A stretch of 19,208 bases of DNA from Deltaproteobacteria bacterium (GTDB lineage: Bacteria; Desulfobacterota; Binatia; Binatales; Binataceae), in contig JAJXYM010000019.1 of NCBI GenBank assembly GCA_021780585.1, positions 1-19,208 on the forward strand, written 5' to 3'. This document shows positions 1-7,346 of this stretch, piece after piece; position 1 is the stretch's first letter; each line of letters begins with the position of its first letter. The notes beneath the pieces are model-generated. The model was not told where the DNA came from, did not search any database, and saw only the letters and a list, made by a program, of their open reading frames with translations. The position numbers and the translations under genes are program-made.

Positions 1-926
1 ATCAGCAGGCTCTCGCCCAGCACGCCGGGAAAAGTGAAATTGAGCGTATTCCCGATACGATCGGCGCGCGGACCGTTCAGTTCGAGTCCCGGAATCGCGC
101 CGACCAGCGCGTCGAGCAGGATCGCGGAGAGCGAGGAGATTCGCGCGCTCTCGGTCGCCAGCGCGCCAATCACTTCCGCGGCGGCGGCGCCGAAACCGAC
201 CGCGCCGATCAGATTCGGCGTCCCCGCGCGCATCCCGCGCTCCTGCGGACCGCCCATCAGTAGCGGCGCGGTCCGCGCCCCGGTCGCGCAGTAGAGTGCG
301 CCGCATCCGGCCGGTCCGCCCAGCTTATGCGCGCTGAGCGTCATCAGATCGCATCCGAGCGCGCCGACCGCGAGCCGCATCCGGCCGGCCGCCTGAGCGG
401 CGTCCAGATGGAACGTCGCGCCGGCGCGCCGGGCCGCCTCCGCGATCGGCGCGACCGGCTGAATCGCGCCGACTTCGGCGTTGGCGAGACCAAGGGTGAC
501 GAGCGCGGTGCGATCGTCGAGGGCGTCGGCGACCGCGTTCGGATCGATTCGACCGTCGCGGTCGGGCGCGATCGTCGTCACGGCGAAACCGCGGCTTTCC
601 AGCTCCGCGACCGGCGCGAGGATCGACGAGTGCTCGTGCGCGGCGGTCACGATTCGCCGGCGCGGTCCCGCCGCGCGCACGGCGCCGAAAATCGCGAGAT
701 TGTTGGCTTCCGTGCCGCCGCTGGTGAAAACGATCGTTTCCGGCCGCGCATCGACCATCGCGGCGACTTGTTCGCGCGCCTCTTCCAGCCGCCGGCGCGC
801 CTTCTGGCCGCCGCGATGCACCGACGCGGGATTACCCGCTTCCGCCTCGACGCATCGCGCCATCGCGGCGCGCGCGGCCGGCCGAATCGGCGATCCGGCG
901 TTATGATCGAGGTAGACGCGCATCAT
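1..926 (-). CDS. Cysteine desulfurase, NifS/IscS-type class I (3' end outside window)
   Basis: PLP enzyme that takes sulfur from L-cysteine, leaving alanine, for Fe-S clusters or tRNA thiolation. 308 codons are visible and no stop is reached before the window edge. It begins MMRVYLDHNAGSP. Visible motifs are SGGTEANN (69-76), the His of AAHEHSS (H97), the PLP-contacting Asp of HLDAAQ (D175), the Schiff-base lysine in SAHK (K201), and the GGPQERGMRAGTPN segment (225-238) typical of class I. The catalytic loop cysteine would fall just past the edge, so activity cannot be confirmed. The residue matching E. coli IscS N155 is alanine (A150, in NAEVG). No strong Shine-Dalgarno is seen; the start is chosen because the YLDHNA block normally begins at residues 3-6. 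In related bacteria such genes often sit beside mnmA, so a role in tRNA 2-thiouridine is possible but unproven. Confidence 0.93.
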   Translation of the reverse strand, partial: MMRVYLDHNAGSPIRPAARAAMARCVEAEAGNPASVHRGGQKARRRLEEAREQVAAMVDARPETIVFTSGGTEANNLAIFGAVRAAGPRRRIVTAAHEHSSILAPVAELESRGFAVTTIAPDRDGRIDPNAVADALDDRTALVTLGLANAEVGAIQPVAPIAEAARRAGATFHLDAAQAAGRMRLAVGALGCDLMTLSAHKLGGPAGCGALYCATGARTAPLLMGGPQERGMRAGTPNLIGAVGFGAAAAEVIGALATESARISSLSAILLDALVGAIPGLELNGPRADRIGNTLNFTFPGVLGESLL

Positions 927-1077
927 GGCATGCAAATGGCTTGGAGAGCCTTAGCCTAACGCACCGGACGGGTCAGCAAAAGACGGGGACGAAAAGCTGG
1001 CGGACGCGGCGGGGACGGCCTCACGAAGAGCGCGCGGCGCGAAAACGTGACCGGCGGACGGCGGCCGCGCGGGAGGG

Positions 1078-1791
1078 TCAACTCTCGCGCACGGCGCCAT
1101 TGGGCGTCGGCGTGGCGGGCGCGACCTTGTCCTCGAGGCAGTTCTGCCGATCCTCCATCTCTTCCATCCGGATATTCAACTGATTGAGCTTGTCGACCAG
1201 GTTTTGCATCGCCCGCGCCACCGGATCGGGCAGGCGCGCGTGGTCAAGATCTGCGAAATCGCCGCGCGGGCGATCGCCTTCGACCACCTTGCCCGGAATT
1301 CCGACGATCGTCGAATAGGGCGGCGCCGACGAAACCACCACCGCGCCCGCGCCGATCCTGCTGCCGTGGCCGATCGTGACCGGACCGATTACGGCGGCGC
1401 CGGCGCTGATCATGACATGGTCCTCGATCGTCGGATGGCGCTTTTCCTTGCGCAGGCTGGTGCCGCCCAGCGTCACGCCCTGATAGAGCAGGACATCGTC
1501 GCCGATTTCGGCGGTCTCGCCGATCACCACGCCCATCCCGTGGTCGATAAAAAAGCGCCGTCCGATGCGGGCGCCCGGATGGATTTCGATGCCGGTGAGA
1601 AAGCGGGAGAACTCGCTGACCATCCGGCCGAGCAGTTTGAGGTCGCGCGTCCATAGCCAATGGGCCGCGCGATAAAACCAGATGGCGTGCAGGCCGGGAT
1701 AAGCCAGAACGACTTCCAGCGTGGTGCGCGCGGCGGGGTCGCGATCGAAAACCGCCTGAAGATCCTCGCGTATCGTGCTCAGCAGGCCCAT
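1078..1791 (-). CDS. cysE: Serine O-acetyltransferase CysE (short form)
   Basis: Transfers acetyl from acetyl-CoA to L-serine, giving O-acetylserine, the acceptor for cysteine synthesis. The protein has 237 residues: an alpha-helical N-terminal part (1-65), then a left-handed beta-helix of hexapeptide repeats (about 68-170). The signature DHGMGVVIGETA (83-94, with the catalytic His) and TLGGT (107-111) are present. It matches the short CysE/EpsC type, lacking the longer N-terminal region of the E. coli enzyme. A predicted coiled-coil-like tail with LVDKLNQLN and an EEMEDR stretch occupies about 193-222. The open frame extends upstream, but the start at 1791 is preferred because GGAGG lies 6 nt before the ATG and the upstream residues are an Arg-rich translation of the cimA tail region. 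It lies 34 nt after cimA. Together with the next gene, which consumes cysteine, it suggests a local sulfur theme. Confidence 0.95.
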   Translation of the reverse strand: MGLLSTIREDLQAVFDRDPAARTTLEVVLAYPGLHAIWFYRAAHWLWTRDLKLLGRMVSEFSRFLTGIEIHPGARIGRRFFIDHGMGVVIGETAEIGDDVLLYQGVTLGGTSLRKEKRHPTIEDHVMISAGAAVIGPVTIGHGSRIGAGAVVVSSAPPYSTIVGIPGKVVEGDRPRGDFADLDHARLPDPVARAMQNLVDKLNQLNIRMEEMEDRQNCLEDKVAPATPTPNGAVRES

Positions 1792-1797
1792 GATGCG

Positions 1798-1802
1798 CCT
1801 CC
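1798..1802 (-). promoter_or_regulatory. Shine-Dalgarno site deciding the cysE start
   Basis: GGAGG on the minus strand, 6 nt from the ATG at 1791. It rules against the longer in-frame start at 1899, which would lie inside the end of cimA. Confidence 0.7.
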
Positions 1803-1825
1803 GGCGGCGGGTCGCGCCGCGAGCA

Positions 1826-3523
1826 TTAGGACTTGACCACCGTCTCCACCGCCGCCGCGGCCTGAGCTTGCCCGCGCCGGCGGCGTGGCGCGCGCCCATT
1901 GCCGTTGCCGTTTACCGCCGCCGCGGCGGGCCGGAGCCGCGGCTTCGCGTGGTCCTTATGCAGCTTGTATTCGACCGAATCGATCAACGCCTGCCAACTC
2001 GCCTCGACCACGTTGCTGGAGACGCCAACCGTGCCCCAGCGCCGCTTGCCGTCGGTCGATTCGATCAGCACGCGCACGCGCGCGCCCGTGCCGGCGCCAT
2101 TGTCGAGCACGCGCACCTTGTAATCCGCCAGATGCATATCGGCGAGATTCGGATAATAGGGCACCAGCGCCTGACGCAGCGCCGAATCGAGCGCGTTGAC
2201 GGGACCGTTGCCGATCGCGGCGTTGCGCGTGCGCCGTCCGTCGGGTCCCTCGATCACCACCACCGCCTCGCTGAACGGCGCCTGGTCCTCGTGCCACTTG
2301 TCGTCGAACACGCGGAAGCTGACGAAGCTGAAATGGTCGCGCGCCCGCCCGAGCGTGCGCAGCATCAGCAACTCGAACGAGGCGTCGGCGCCGTCGAAGA
2401 CGAAGCCCAGCGCCTCCAGCCGCTTGAGCTCGTCGAGCAGCGCGGCGGTCTGCTCCTTCGTCATCCCGGACTCGATGCCGAACTCGCGGGTCTTGTAGAC
2501 GATATTGGCGCGGCCCGAGAGTTCCGAGAGCAGCACCCGCCGATCGTTGCCGACCAGCGCCGGATCGATATGCTCGTAGGTATGCACGTTGCGCTGAATT
2601 CCCGAGACGTGCAGCCCCGCCTTATGCGCGAAGGCGCTGCGTCCGACGAAAGCCTGGCGCGGATTGGGCGTGATATTCGCCAGCTCGTAAACCAGCATCG
2701 CGGTCTCCCGCAAGGTCTTGAGCTTGGCGGGGGGCAATACGTCGTAGCCGAGCTTGAGTTGCAGATTCGCGATAATCGAGAGCAGATTGGCGTTGCCGCA
2801 GCGCTCGCCGAGACCGTTGATCGTGCCCTGCACCTGAACCGCGCCGGCGCGGATCGCGGCGAGCGAATTGGCCACCGCGACTTCGGAGTCGTTATGGCAA
2901 TGGATCCCGAGCGGCGCGCGCACCGTGGCCGCCGCCGCCTTGACGCCCTCTTCGATTTCCCACGGCATCCGTCCGCCGTTGGTGTCGCACAGACAGATTA
3001 GATCGACTCCGGCGTCATCCAGCGCCGTGAGGCATTGCAGCGCGAAGTCGCGATTATTGAAGTAGCCGTCGAAGAAGTGCTCGGCGTCGAAGAACACCTG
3101 GTCGAGATGCTTCTTCAGATACGCGACGGTGTCGTTGAGAATTTCCAGATTGGCGGCGAGCGAAATGCGGAGCGCGTCGCGCACGTGCAGGTCCCAGGTC
3201 TTGCCCACGACCGTCGCGACGGGAGTTTCGGCGTCGAGAATCAGGCGCAGGTTGCGATCGGCGGCGGCGCGAATCCCGGCGCGCCGGGTCGAGCCGAACG
3301 CCGCGACCTTCGCATGGCGCAGCCGCAGCCGCTTCACTTCCGTGAAGAAGGCGGCATCGCGCGGATTCGAGCCGGGCCAGCCGCCCTCGATATAATCGCA
3401 TCCGAGGTCGTCCAGCCGCTCGGCGATTTGCAACTTGTCGGCCGTGGTCAGCGAGACGTCTTCCGACTGGCAGCCGTCGCGCAGGGTGGTGTCGTAGATC
3501 TGGATTTTTTTCGCCGCCGCCAT
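1826..3523 (-). CDS. cimA: (R)-citramalate synthase CimA
   Basis: Condenses pyruvate with acetyl-CoA to (R)-citramalate, the first step of the threonine-independent route to 2-oxobutyrate and isoleucine. The 565-residue protein has an HMGL-like TIM barrel with DTTLRDG (11-17), the metal-binding HCHND (208-212), NGLGERCGN (236-244) and AFAHKAGLH (297-305), then a LeuA-type dimerisation/allosteric domain (about 400-520). The long form starting KKIQIYDTTLRDGCQSEDVS and the EGGWPGSNPRD segment (46-56) fit the CimA family of Geobacter/Leptospira type rather than 2-isopropylmalate synthase. The last roughly 40 residues are a low-complexity tail rich in Ala, Asn-Gly and Arg that is not part of the conserved fold. 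The start lies 14 nt after lysC, so the two are probably co-transcribed. Isoleucine feedback through the C-terminal domain is expected from the family. Confidence 0.93.
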   Translation of the reverse strand: MAAAKKIQIYDTTLRDGCQSEDVSLTTADKLQIAERLDDLGCDYIEGGWPGSNPRDAAFFTEVKRLRLRHAKVAAFGSTRRAGIRAAADRNLRLILDAETPVATVVGKTWDLHVRDALRISLAANLEILNDTVAYLKKHLDQVFFDAEHFFDGYFNNRDFALQCLTALDDAGVDLICLCDTNGGRMPWEIEEGVKAAAATVRAPLGIHCHNDSEVAVANSLAAIRAGAVQVQGTINGLGERCGNANLLSIIANLQLKLGYDVLPPAKLKTLRETAMLVYELANITPNPRQAFVGRSAFAHKAGLHVSGIQRNVHTYEHIDPALVGNDRRVLLSELSGRANIVYKTREFGIESGMTKEQTAALLDELKRLEALGFVFDGADASFELLMLRTLGRARDHFSFVSFRVFDDKWHEDQAPFSEAVVVIEGPDGRRTRNAAIGNGPVNALDSALRQALVPYYPNLADMHLADYKVRVLDNGAGTGARVRVLIESTDGKRRWGTVGVSSNVVEASWQALIDSVEYKLHKDHAKPRLRPAAAAVNGNGNGRAPRRRRGQAQAAAAVETVVKS

Positions 3524-3537
3524 TGCCGTGATTCCCG

Positions 3538-4032
3538 TCAGCCCTCGTTCAGGGCGGGATTTTCGCCGAGGAAAGCGTCATGCAGCGCGCGCATCGCGAG
3601 CTCGCCGTACTTCGCATTGACGACGACCGAAACCTTGATCTCGGAGGTCGCGATCATTTCGATATTGATTCCCTCGGCCGCCAGCACTTTGAACATCGTC
3701 GCCGCGACCCCCGCATGGGTGCGCATCCCGACCCCGACGATCGAGACCTTGGCGACCTGATCCTCATGGCGCACGCCGGCGGCGCCGATTTCGCCGGCCA
3801 CGGCGCGCACCAGCTCGAGCGCCCGCCGCAGGTCGGCGCGCGGCACGGTGAAGGTCAGATCGGCGCGGCCGTCGGCGCCCGCGTTTTGAATAATCATATC
3901 CACGACGATTCCGGACTCCGCGATCGGGCCGAAAATCCGCGCCGCGAGACCGGGCCGATCCTCGACCCCGGTCAGCGTTATCTTGCTCTGGTTCTGATCG
4001 AGCGTCACGCCCGACACCAGCACGTTTTCCAT
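3538..4032 (-). other. Putative internal in-frame product of lysC (regulatory beta subunit)
   Basis: Translation from ATG codon 248 of lysC would give a 164-residue protein consisting of the two ACT domains. AGGAGG at 4041-4046 lies 8 nt before this ATG, a better ribosome site than the one in front of the full-length GTG start. In Bacillus subtilis aspartokinase II and Corynebacterium LysC the beta subunit is made from an internal start at the equivalent place just before the ACT domains. That family precedent and the sequence agree; expression here is inferred. Confidence 0.65.
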
Positions 4033-4773
4033 CGCCCGGTCCTCCTGGCCGACCCAAGTGCCCCGCGTATCCTCGCTGAAACTCGACTTCACCACCAGCG
4101 GCACGTTGAAGCGCCGCGCCAGCTCCACCGAACGCAATTGCAGCACCTTCGCGCCCAACCCCGCCATCTCGAGCATCTCATCGTACGAGATCCGCTCGAG
4201 CCGGCGCGCCCGCGGACAGATATTCGGGTCGGCGGTATAGACGCCGTCGACGTCGGTGTAGATTTCGCACGCCGCCGCGTTGAGCACGGCGGCCAGCGCG
4301 ACCGCCGTCAAATCCGACGCGCCGCGCCCCAGCGTGGTGATATCGCCGGCGGGATTCACTCCCTGGAAACCGGCGACCACGACGATCCGTCCGTCCTCCA
4401 GCGCCTGTGAGATCCGGTCGCGATCGATCGCCTTGATCTTCGCCGCGCCATGACGCGAATCAGTCGTGATCCGCAGTTGATAGCCGAGCAATGAAAGCGC
4501 CGGATAGCCGAGCGCTTGCAATCGGATCGCCATCAACGCCGCCGACACTTGTTCGCCGGTCGCGACCAGCGCGTCGGCTTCGCGCGGATGCGGCGTGTCG
4601 CTCAACCGCCCGGCAAGATCCAGCAGACGATTGGTCTCGCCCGCCATCGCCGACACCACCACGACCAATTGATCGCCGCGATCGCGCGCGCGCGCGACGC
4701 GCTCGGCCACCGCCTTGATTCGCTCGATTGAACCGACCGAAGTTCCGCCGTATTTCTGAACGATTAACGCCAC
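3538..4773 (-). CDS. lysC: Aspartate kinase (aspartokinase)
   Basis: Phosphorylates L-aspartate, the committed step towards lysine, threonine, methionine and diaminopimelate. The 411-residue protein has an amino-acid-kinase domain with KYGGTSV (8-14), the TTLGRGASD block (146-154) and TDVDGVYTADP (173-183), followed by two ACT domains (about 263-330 and 343-405). This is the layout of the Bacillus/Corynebacterium-type monofunctional enzyme with feedback inhibition by lysine and/or threonine. The start is a GTG; it is accepted because KYGGTSV lies at residue 8, as in the family. An internal ATG at codon 248 has a strong ribosome site (listed separately), so a second, regulatory-only product is likely. 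cimA follows at 14 nt, linking Asp-family and branched-chain amino-acid synthesis. Confidence 0.96.
   Translation of the reverse strand: MALIVQKYGGTSVGSIERIKAVAERVARARDRGDQLVVVVSAMAGETNRLLDLAGRLSDTPHPREADALVATGEQVSAALMAIRLQALGYPALSLLGYQLRITTDSRHGAAKIKAIDRDRISQALEDGRIVVVAGFQGVNPAGDITTLGRGASDLTAVALAAVLNAAACEIYTDVDGVYTADPNICPRARRLERISYDEMLEMAGLGAKVLQLRSVELARRFNVPLVVKSSFSEDTRGTWVGQEDRAMENVLVSGVTLDQNQSKITLTGVEDRPGLAARIFGPIAESGIVVDMIIQNAGADGRADLTFTVPRADLRRALELVRAVAGEIGAAGVRHEDQVAKVSIVGVGMRTHAGVAATMFKVLAAEGINIEMIATSEIKVSVVVNAKYGELAMRALHDAFLGENPALNEG
4041..4046 (-). promoter_or_regulatory. Internal Shine-Dalgarno in lysC
   Basis: Perfect AGGAGG on the minus strand inside the lysC coding sequence, with an 8-nt spacer to the in-frame ATG at 4032. 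Confidence 0.65.
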
Positions 4774-4814
4774 AAATCGTCGAATTCCGCCGTCTGGCGC
4801 ACAGGTAAACGTTT

Positions 4815-4843
4815 ATTATGCGCCGGGCCAACGCGCGGCGCCA
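4815..4843 (-). promoter_or_regulatory. Weak candidate promoter before lysC
   Basis: In the 104-bp gap between the small membrane gene and lysC there is a local AT-rich island. CATAAT (4815-4820) matches the sigma70 -10 at five of six positions. Seventeen bp upstream is TGGCGC (4838-4843), a poor -35. It may give lysC-cimA-cysE independent transcription, but the evidence is the -10 alone. Confidence 0.3.
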
Positions 4844-4877
4844 GAGCGGAATCCGAAAAGCGCCCGTGACAGCGGCT

Positions 4878-5120
4878 TCAGCCGAACAGATTCATGCCCT
4901 GCGTGATCACGTAGGCGAAACAGGCGAAAGCGGCGAAAAATAAAACCGCGCTCCAGGCGGTGGTTTCGGCCTTCGATCCGGCGTAAACGCTGACGCCGGC
5001 CAAAGCTATGCCGAGCGCCAGGCGCGTCAGGATCGGCAGCCCATCCCATCCGCCGCGGGTGTCCGCGAACAGCGCGAGCAGCGCGAGGTAAGCGTCCGAG
5101 AAGAATTGCGGCGCCGTCAT
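4878..5120 (-). CDS. Small two-TM membrane protein, function unknown
   Basis: I do not recognise this 80-residue protein. It has a short polar N-terminus with a WDGLP segment, then two hydrophobic stretches (about 28-48 and 55-76), the first rich in Ala/Gly/Leu and the second in Ala/Phe/Tyr. They are separated by a short loop (GSKAETTAW), giving a predicted hairpin in the inner membrane. It has no signal peptide and no Cys/His ligand pattern. Two ATGs are adjacent: AGGAG lies 1 nt before the first (5123) and 4 nt before the second (5120), so the second is preferred. It sits between tsaE and lysC in the same direction. The clear Shine-Dalgarno and membrane pattern support a real gene. Confidence 0.65.
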   Translation of the reverse strand: MTAPQFFSDAYLALLALFADTRGGWDGLPILTRLALGIALAGVSVYAGSKAETTAWSAVLFFAAFACFAYVITQGMNLFG

Positions 5121-5198
5121 CATTCTCCTGCGCGCCCCGAGGCGACCGCCAGCGTGGCGCTTGATTCCATCCGGTCCGCCATTGTCACACGCTTAAGC

Positions 5199-5687
5199 TT
5201 ACGTCGCGGCCTGGCCGAAACGGGCCGCCAGCCGCGCGATCAGCGCGTCGTAACGCGCGCCCACCGCCCGGAACTCGATTCGCCGCGCGCTCGCTCCCGC
5301 GTAATCGATTCGAATCGCCAGCCGGCTCATCCCCGCGCCCGCGCTCAGCCGCTCGAACCATTCGACGGCGGCGACCGCGTCCGAAAACAGATATTCGCGC
5401 AGCCCCAGGTCGTCGAGCTCGACCCGCTCCAGCCGGTACAGATCGATATGGTAGAGCGGCAAACGTCCGCGATGCTCCTGGATCATCGTGAAGGTGGGGC
5501 TCAGAATCCGCTCCTCCGGCAGATTCAGGCCGTGCGCGAGGCCCTTGATAAAGCAGGTCTTGCCGGCGCCCAGATCGCCCTCCAGGCCGATCAACTCGCC
5601 GCCCTCCAGCAGCGACGCCAGCCGCCGGCCCCACCCCTTGGTCTCGCGCGACGATCGGCTTTCGACGATAAAACTCTCCGCGTCCAT
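5199..5687 (-). CDS. tsaE: tRNA t6A biosynthesis ATPase TsaE
   Basis: ATPase partner of TsaB/TsaD in making N6-threonylcarbamoyladenosine at position 37 of ANN-decoding tRNAs. The 162-residue form has Walker A GDLGAGKT (37-44), the family SPTF (63-66), HIDLYR (80-85) and VEWFERL (108-114), which are the usual TsaE motifs. The frame continues upstream to another ATG at 5768, only 3 nt after the nnr stop, which would add 27 non-conserved residues. The start at 5687 is chosen because family members begin about 35 residues before Walker A; no clear Shine-Dalgarno supports either. Translational coupling to nnr would favour the longer form. Confidence 0.93.
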   Translation of the reverse strand: MDAESFIVESRSSRETKGWGRRLASLLEGGELIGLEGDLGAGKTCFIKGLAHGLNLPEERILSPTFTMIQEHRGRLPLYHIDLYRLERVELDDLGLREYLFSDAVAAVEWFERLSAGAGMSRLAIRIDYAGASARRIEFRAVGARYDALIARLAARFGQAAT

Positions 5688-5771
5688 CGTGGCGATACGG
5701 CCGCGCGACTCCGTCGCGTTCGCGGCCGCCTCCCGCTGCCGCCAATCATAACAGACCCGCGACCGCATCGC

Positions 5772-7346
5772 TTAGCGCGGAATCCGCGACGCGAGCAACG
5801 CTCCGGATGCGGCCGGAATTTCCGCCGCCAGCTCGCCCGCCAGATAACCGGCCGGACCGATTCGCCGCGCCAGCCGGTCGCCCGCGTCGCCATGCAGCCA
5901 CGCGCCAAGCGTCAGGGCGTCGCGCGGCTCCATCCCGCCCGCCAGCAGCGCCCCGATCAATCCCGAGAGCACGTCTCCCATCCCCGCGGCCGCCATGCCG
6001 GGGTTTCCGCTCGCGTTGATCGCGACCGCGCCCGCCGCGACGATTACCGTCCGCGCGCCTTTGAGCAGCACGCCCGCGCCGGTCAGCTCCGCCAGCTTGC
6101 ACGCCGCGCCGACTCGGTCCGCGTTGACGGCGGCGACGGTCGTGCGCAGCAGCCGCGCCGCTTCCCCCGGATGCGGCGTGAGGACGACCGGGCCGCGGGC
6201 GGCGCGCACGCATTCCGGGCCGCTTGCGGCGATCGCGTTGAGCGCGTCGGCATCGAGCAGGAGCGGCCGATGCGGCGCCGCGGCCTCCCGAATCAGCCAA
6301 TCGACCAGCGCGCGCGTCTCCGCGCTCACGCCGATTCCCGGACCCGCCGCGATCGCGTCCATCGCGCCGATCAGACCACCGAGCCGCGCGATCGTCCCGG
6401 CCGCGGCGAAGCCGCCCGCCAGCGCCGGCATCGCTTCGGTCATGAGTTCGGCCTGCCCCGCCGCGGCGATCGGCAGCGCCGGCTCCGGTAGCGCGACCGT
6501 GACGAGACCCGCGCCGCCTCTCAGCGCGCCGCGTCCGGCCAGCACGGCGGCGCCGGATTTCCCATAACTTCCCGCGACGATCAGCAGATGGCCGTAGCTG
6601 CCCTTATGCGTATTCGGGGCGCGCGGCGCGACCAGAGCCGACGCCTCGGCGCTCTCGATCAGCCGGCCGCGCGGCGCGATATCGCCGATCGCCGCTGGCG
6701 CGAAGCCGATCCCGGCGATTTCGAGAGCGCCGCACAGCTCAGCGCCCGGATACGAGACGTGACCGTATTTGGCGTAGCCGAAGGTGACCGTCAGCGCCGC
6801 GCGCGCCGCAACGCCGAGAATTGCGCCGGTGTCGGCGTGGACCCCCGAGGCGATATCGACCGCGACGACCGGCGCCGCGCTCTGATTGATGCGTTCGATT
6901 GCGCGCCGCGCAATCCCGCGCACCTCCGCGTTGAGGCCGGTCCCGAAGATCGCGTCGATAATCGCCGCCGGCGTCTCGTCCGCGGCGAAGAACGCGTCGA
7001 TTTCCGCCGCCGACCCGGCCGTCGCCGCCATTCCGCCCAACGCGGCAAATTCCCGATACGCGCGCGCCGCGTCGTCCTTGAGCTGGTCCGGCCGCGCGAG
7101 GATCAGGACGCGCACCCGCGCGCCCGTCTGCGTCAGCTTCCGCGCCGCGACCAATCCGTCGCCGCCGTTGTTGCCCTTGCCGGCCACGACCGTCACCGCG
7201 CCGCGCGCCGCGTCCGGCCAGCGCCTCACCGTGAGATCGGCGACCGCCTCGCCCGCCCGCCGCATCAGCGCCCAGGAATCGATTCCGTATTTCGTCTGAC
7301 TCAGGCGATCGAGCTCGCGGCTTTCGGCCGCGCTCAGGAGAATCAT
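5772..7346 (-). CDS. nnr: Bifunctional NAD(P)HX epimerase / ADP-dependent dehydratase
   Basis: Repairs hydrated NADH and NADPH. The 524-residue protein fuses the YjeF-N epimerase (about 1-215; GNNGGDG at 58-64, DAIFGTG at 131-137) to the ribokinase-like C-terminal dehydratase (about 235-524; KGSYGH at 248-253, AGPGIG at 334-339, DADALN at 365-370, TPHPGE at 390-395, and GNPGMAAAGMGDVLSG at 447-462, which holds the catalytic Asp). The ATG at 7346 overlaps the pdxJ stop in ATGA, indicating translational coupling. A longer open frame upstream is an Arg-rich reading of the pdxJ 3' end and is rejected. In many relatives acpS lies between pdxJ and this gene; here it is absent. Confidence 0.95.
   Translation of the reverse strand: MILLSAAESRELDRLSQTKYGIDSWALMRRAGEAVADLTVRRWPDAARGAVTVVAGKGNNGGDGLVAARKLTQTGARVRVLILARPDQLKDDAARAYREFAALGGMAATAGSAAEIDAFFAADETPAAIIDAIFGTGLNAEVRGIARRAIERINQSAAPVVAVDIASGVHADTGAILGVAARAALTVTFGYAKYGHVSYPGAELCGALEIAGIGFAPAAIGDIAPRGRLIESAEASALVAPRAPNTHKGSYGHLLIVAGSYGKSGAAVLAGRGALRGGAGLVTVALPEPALPIAAAGQAELMTEAMPALAGGFAAAGTIARLGGLIGAMDAIAAGPGIGVSAETRALVDWLIREAAAPHRPLLLDADALNAIAASGPECVRAARGPVVLTPHPGEAARLLRTTVAAVNADRVGAACKLAELTGAGVLLKGARTVIVAAGAVAINASGNPGMAAAGMGDVLSGLIGALLAGGMEPRDALTLGAWLHGDAGDRLARRIGPAGYLAGELAAEIPAASGALLASRIPR

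Noticed and set aside
927..1077. 151-bp gap before the cysteine desulfurase, checked for a riboswitch, T-box, terminator or small gene.
   Set aside because: No conserved riboswitch or T-box motif, no stem followed by a T-run, and only an unconvincing plus-strand frame that runs into the cysE end.
4873..4884. CGGCT-TC-AGCCG mini-hairpin at the end of the small membrane gene, considered as a terminator.
   Set aside because: The stem is 5 bp with a 2-nt loop, it overlaps the coding end, and no T-run follows.
5106..6491. Long plus-strand open frames (also about 1775-3001, 10266-11549 and 12135-13511).
   Set aside because: They lie antisense to well-supported genes, are rich in Arg/Ala/His/Gln with no domain motifs, and are expected by chance opposite high-GC coding sequence.
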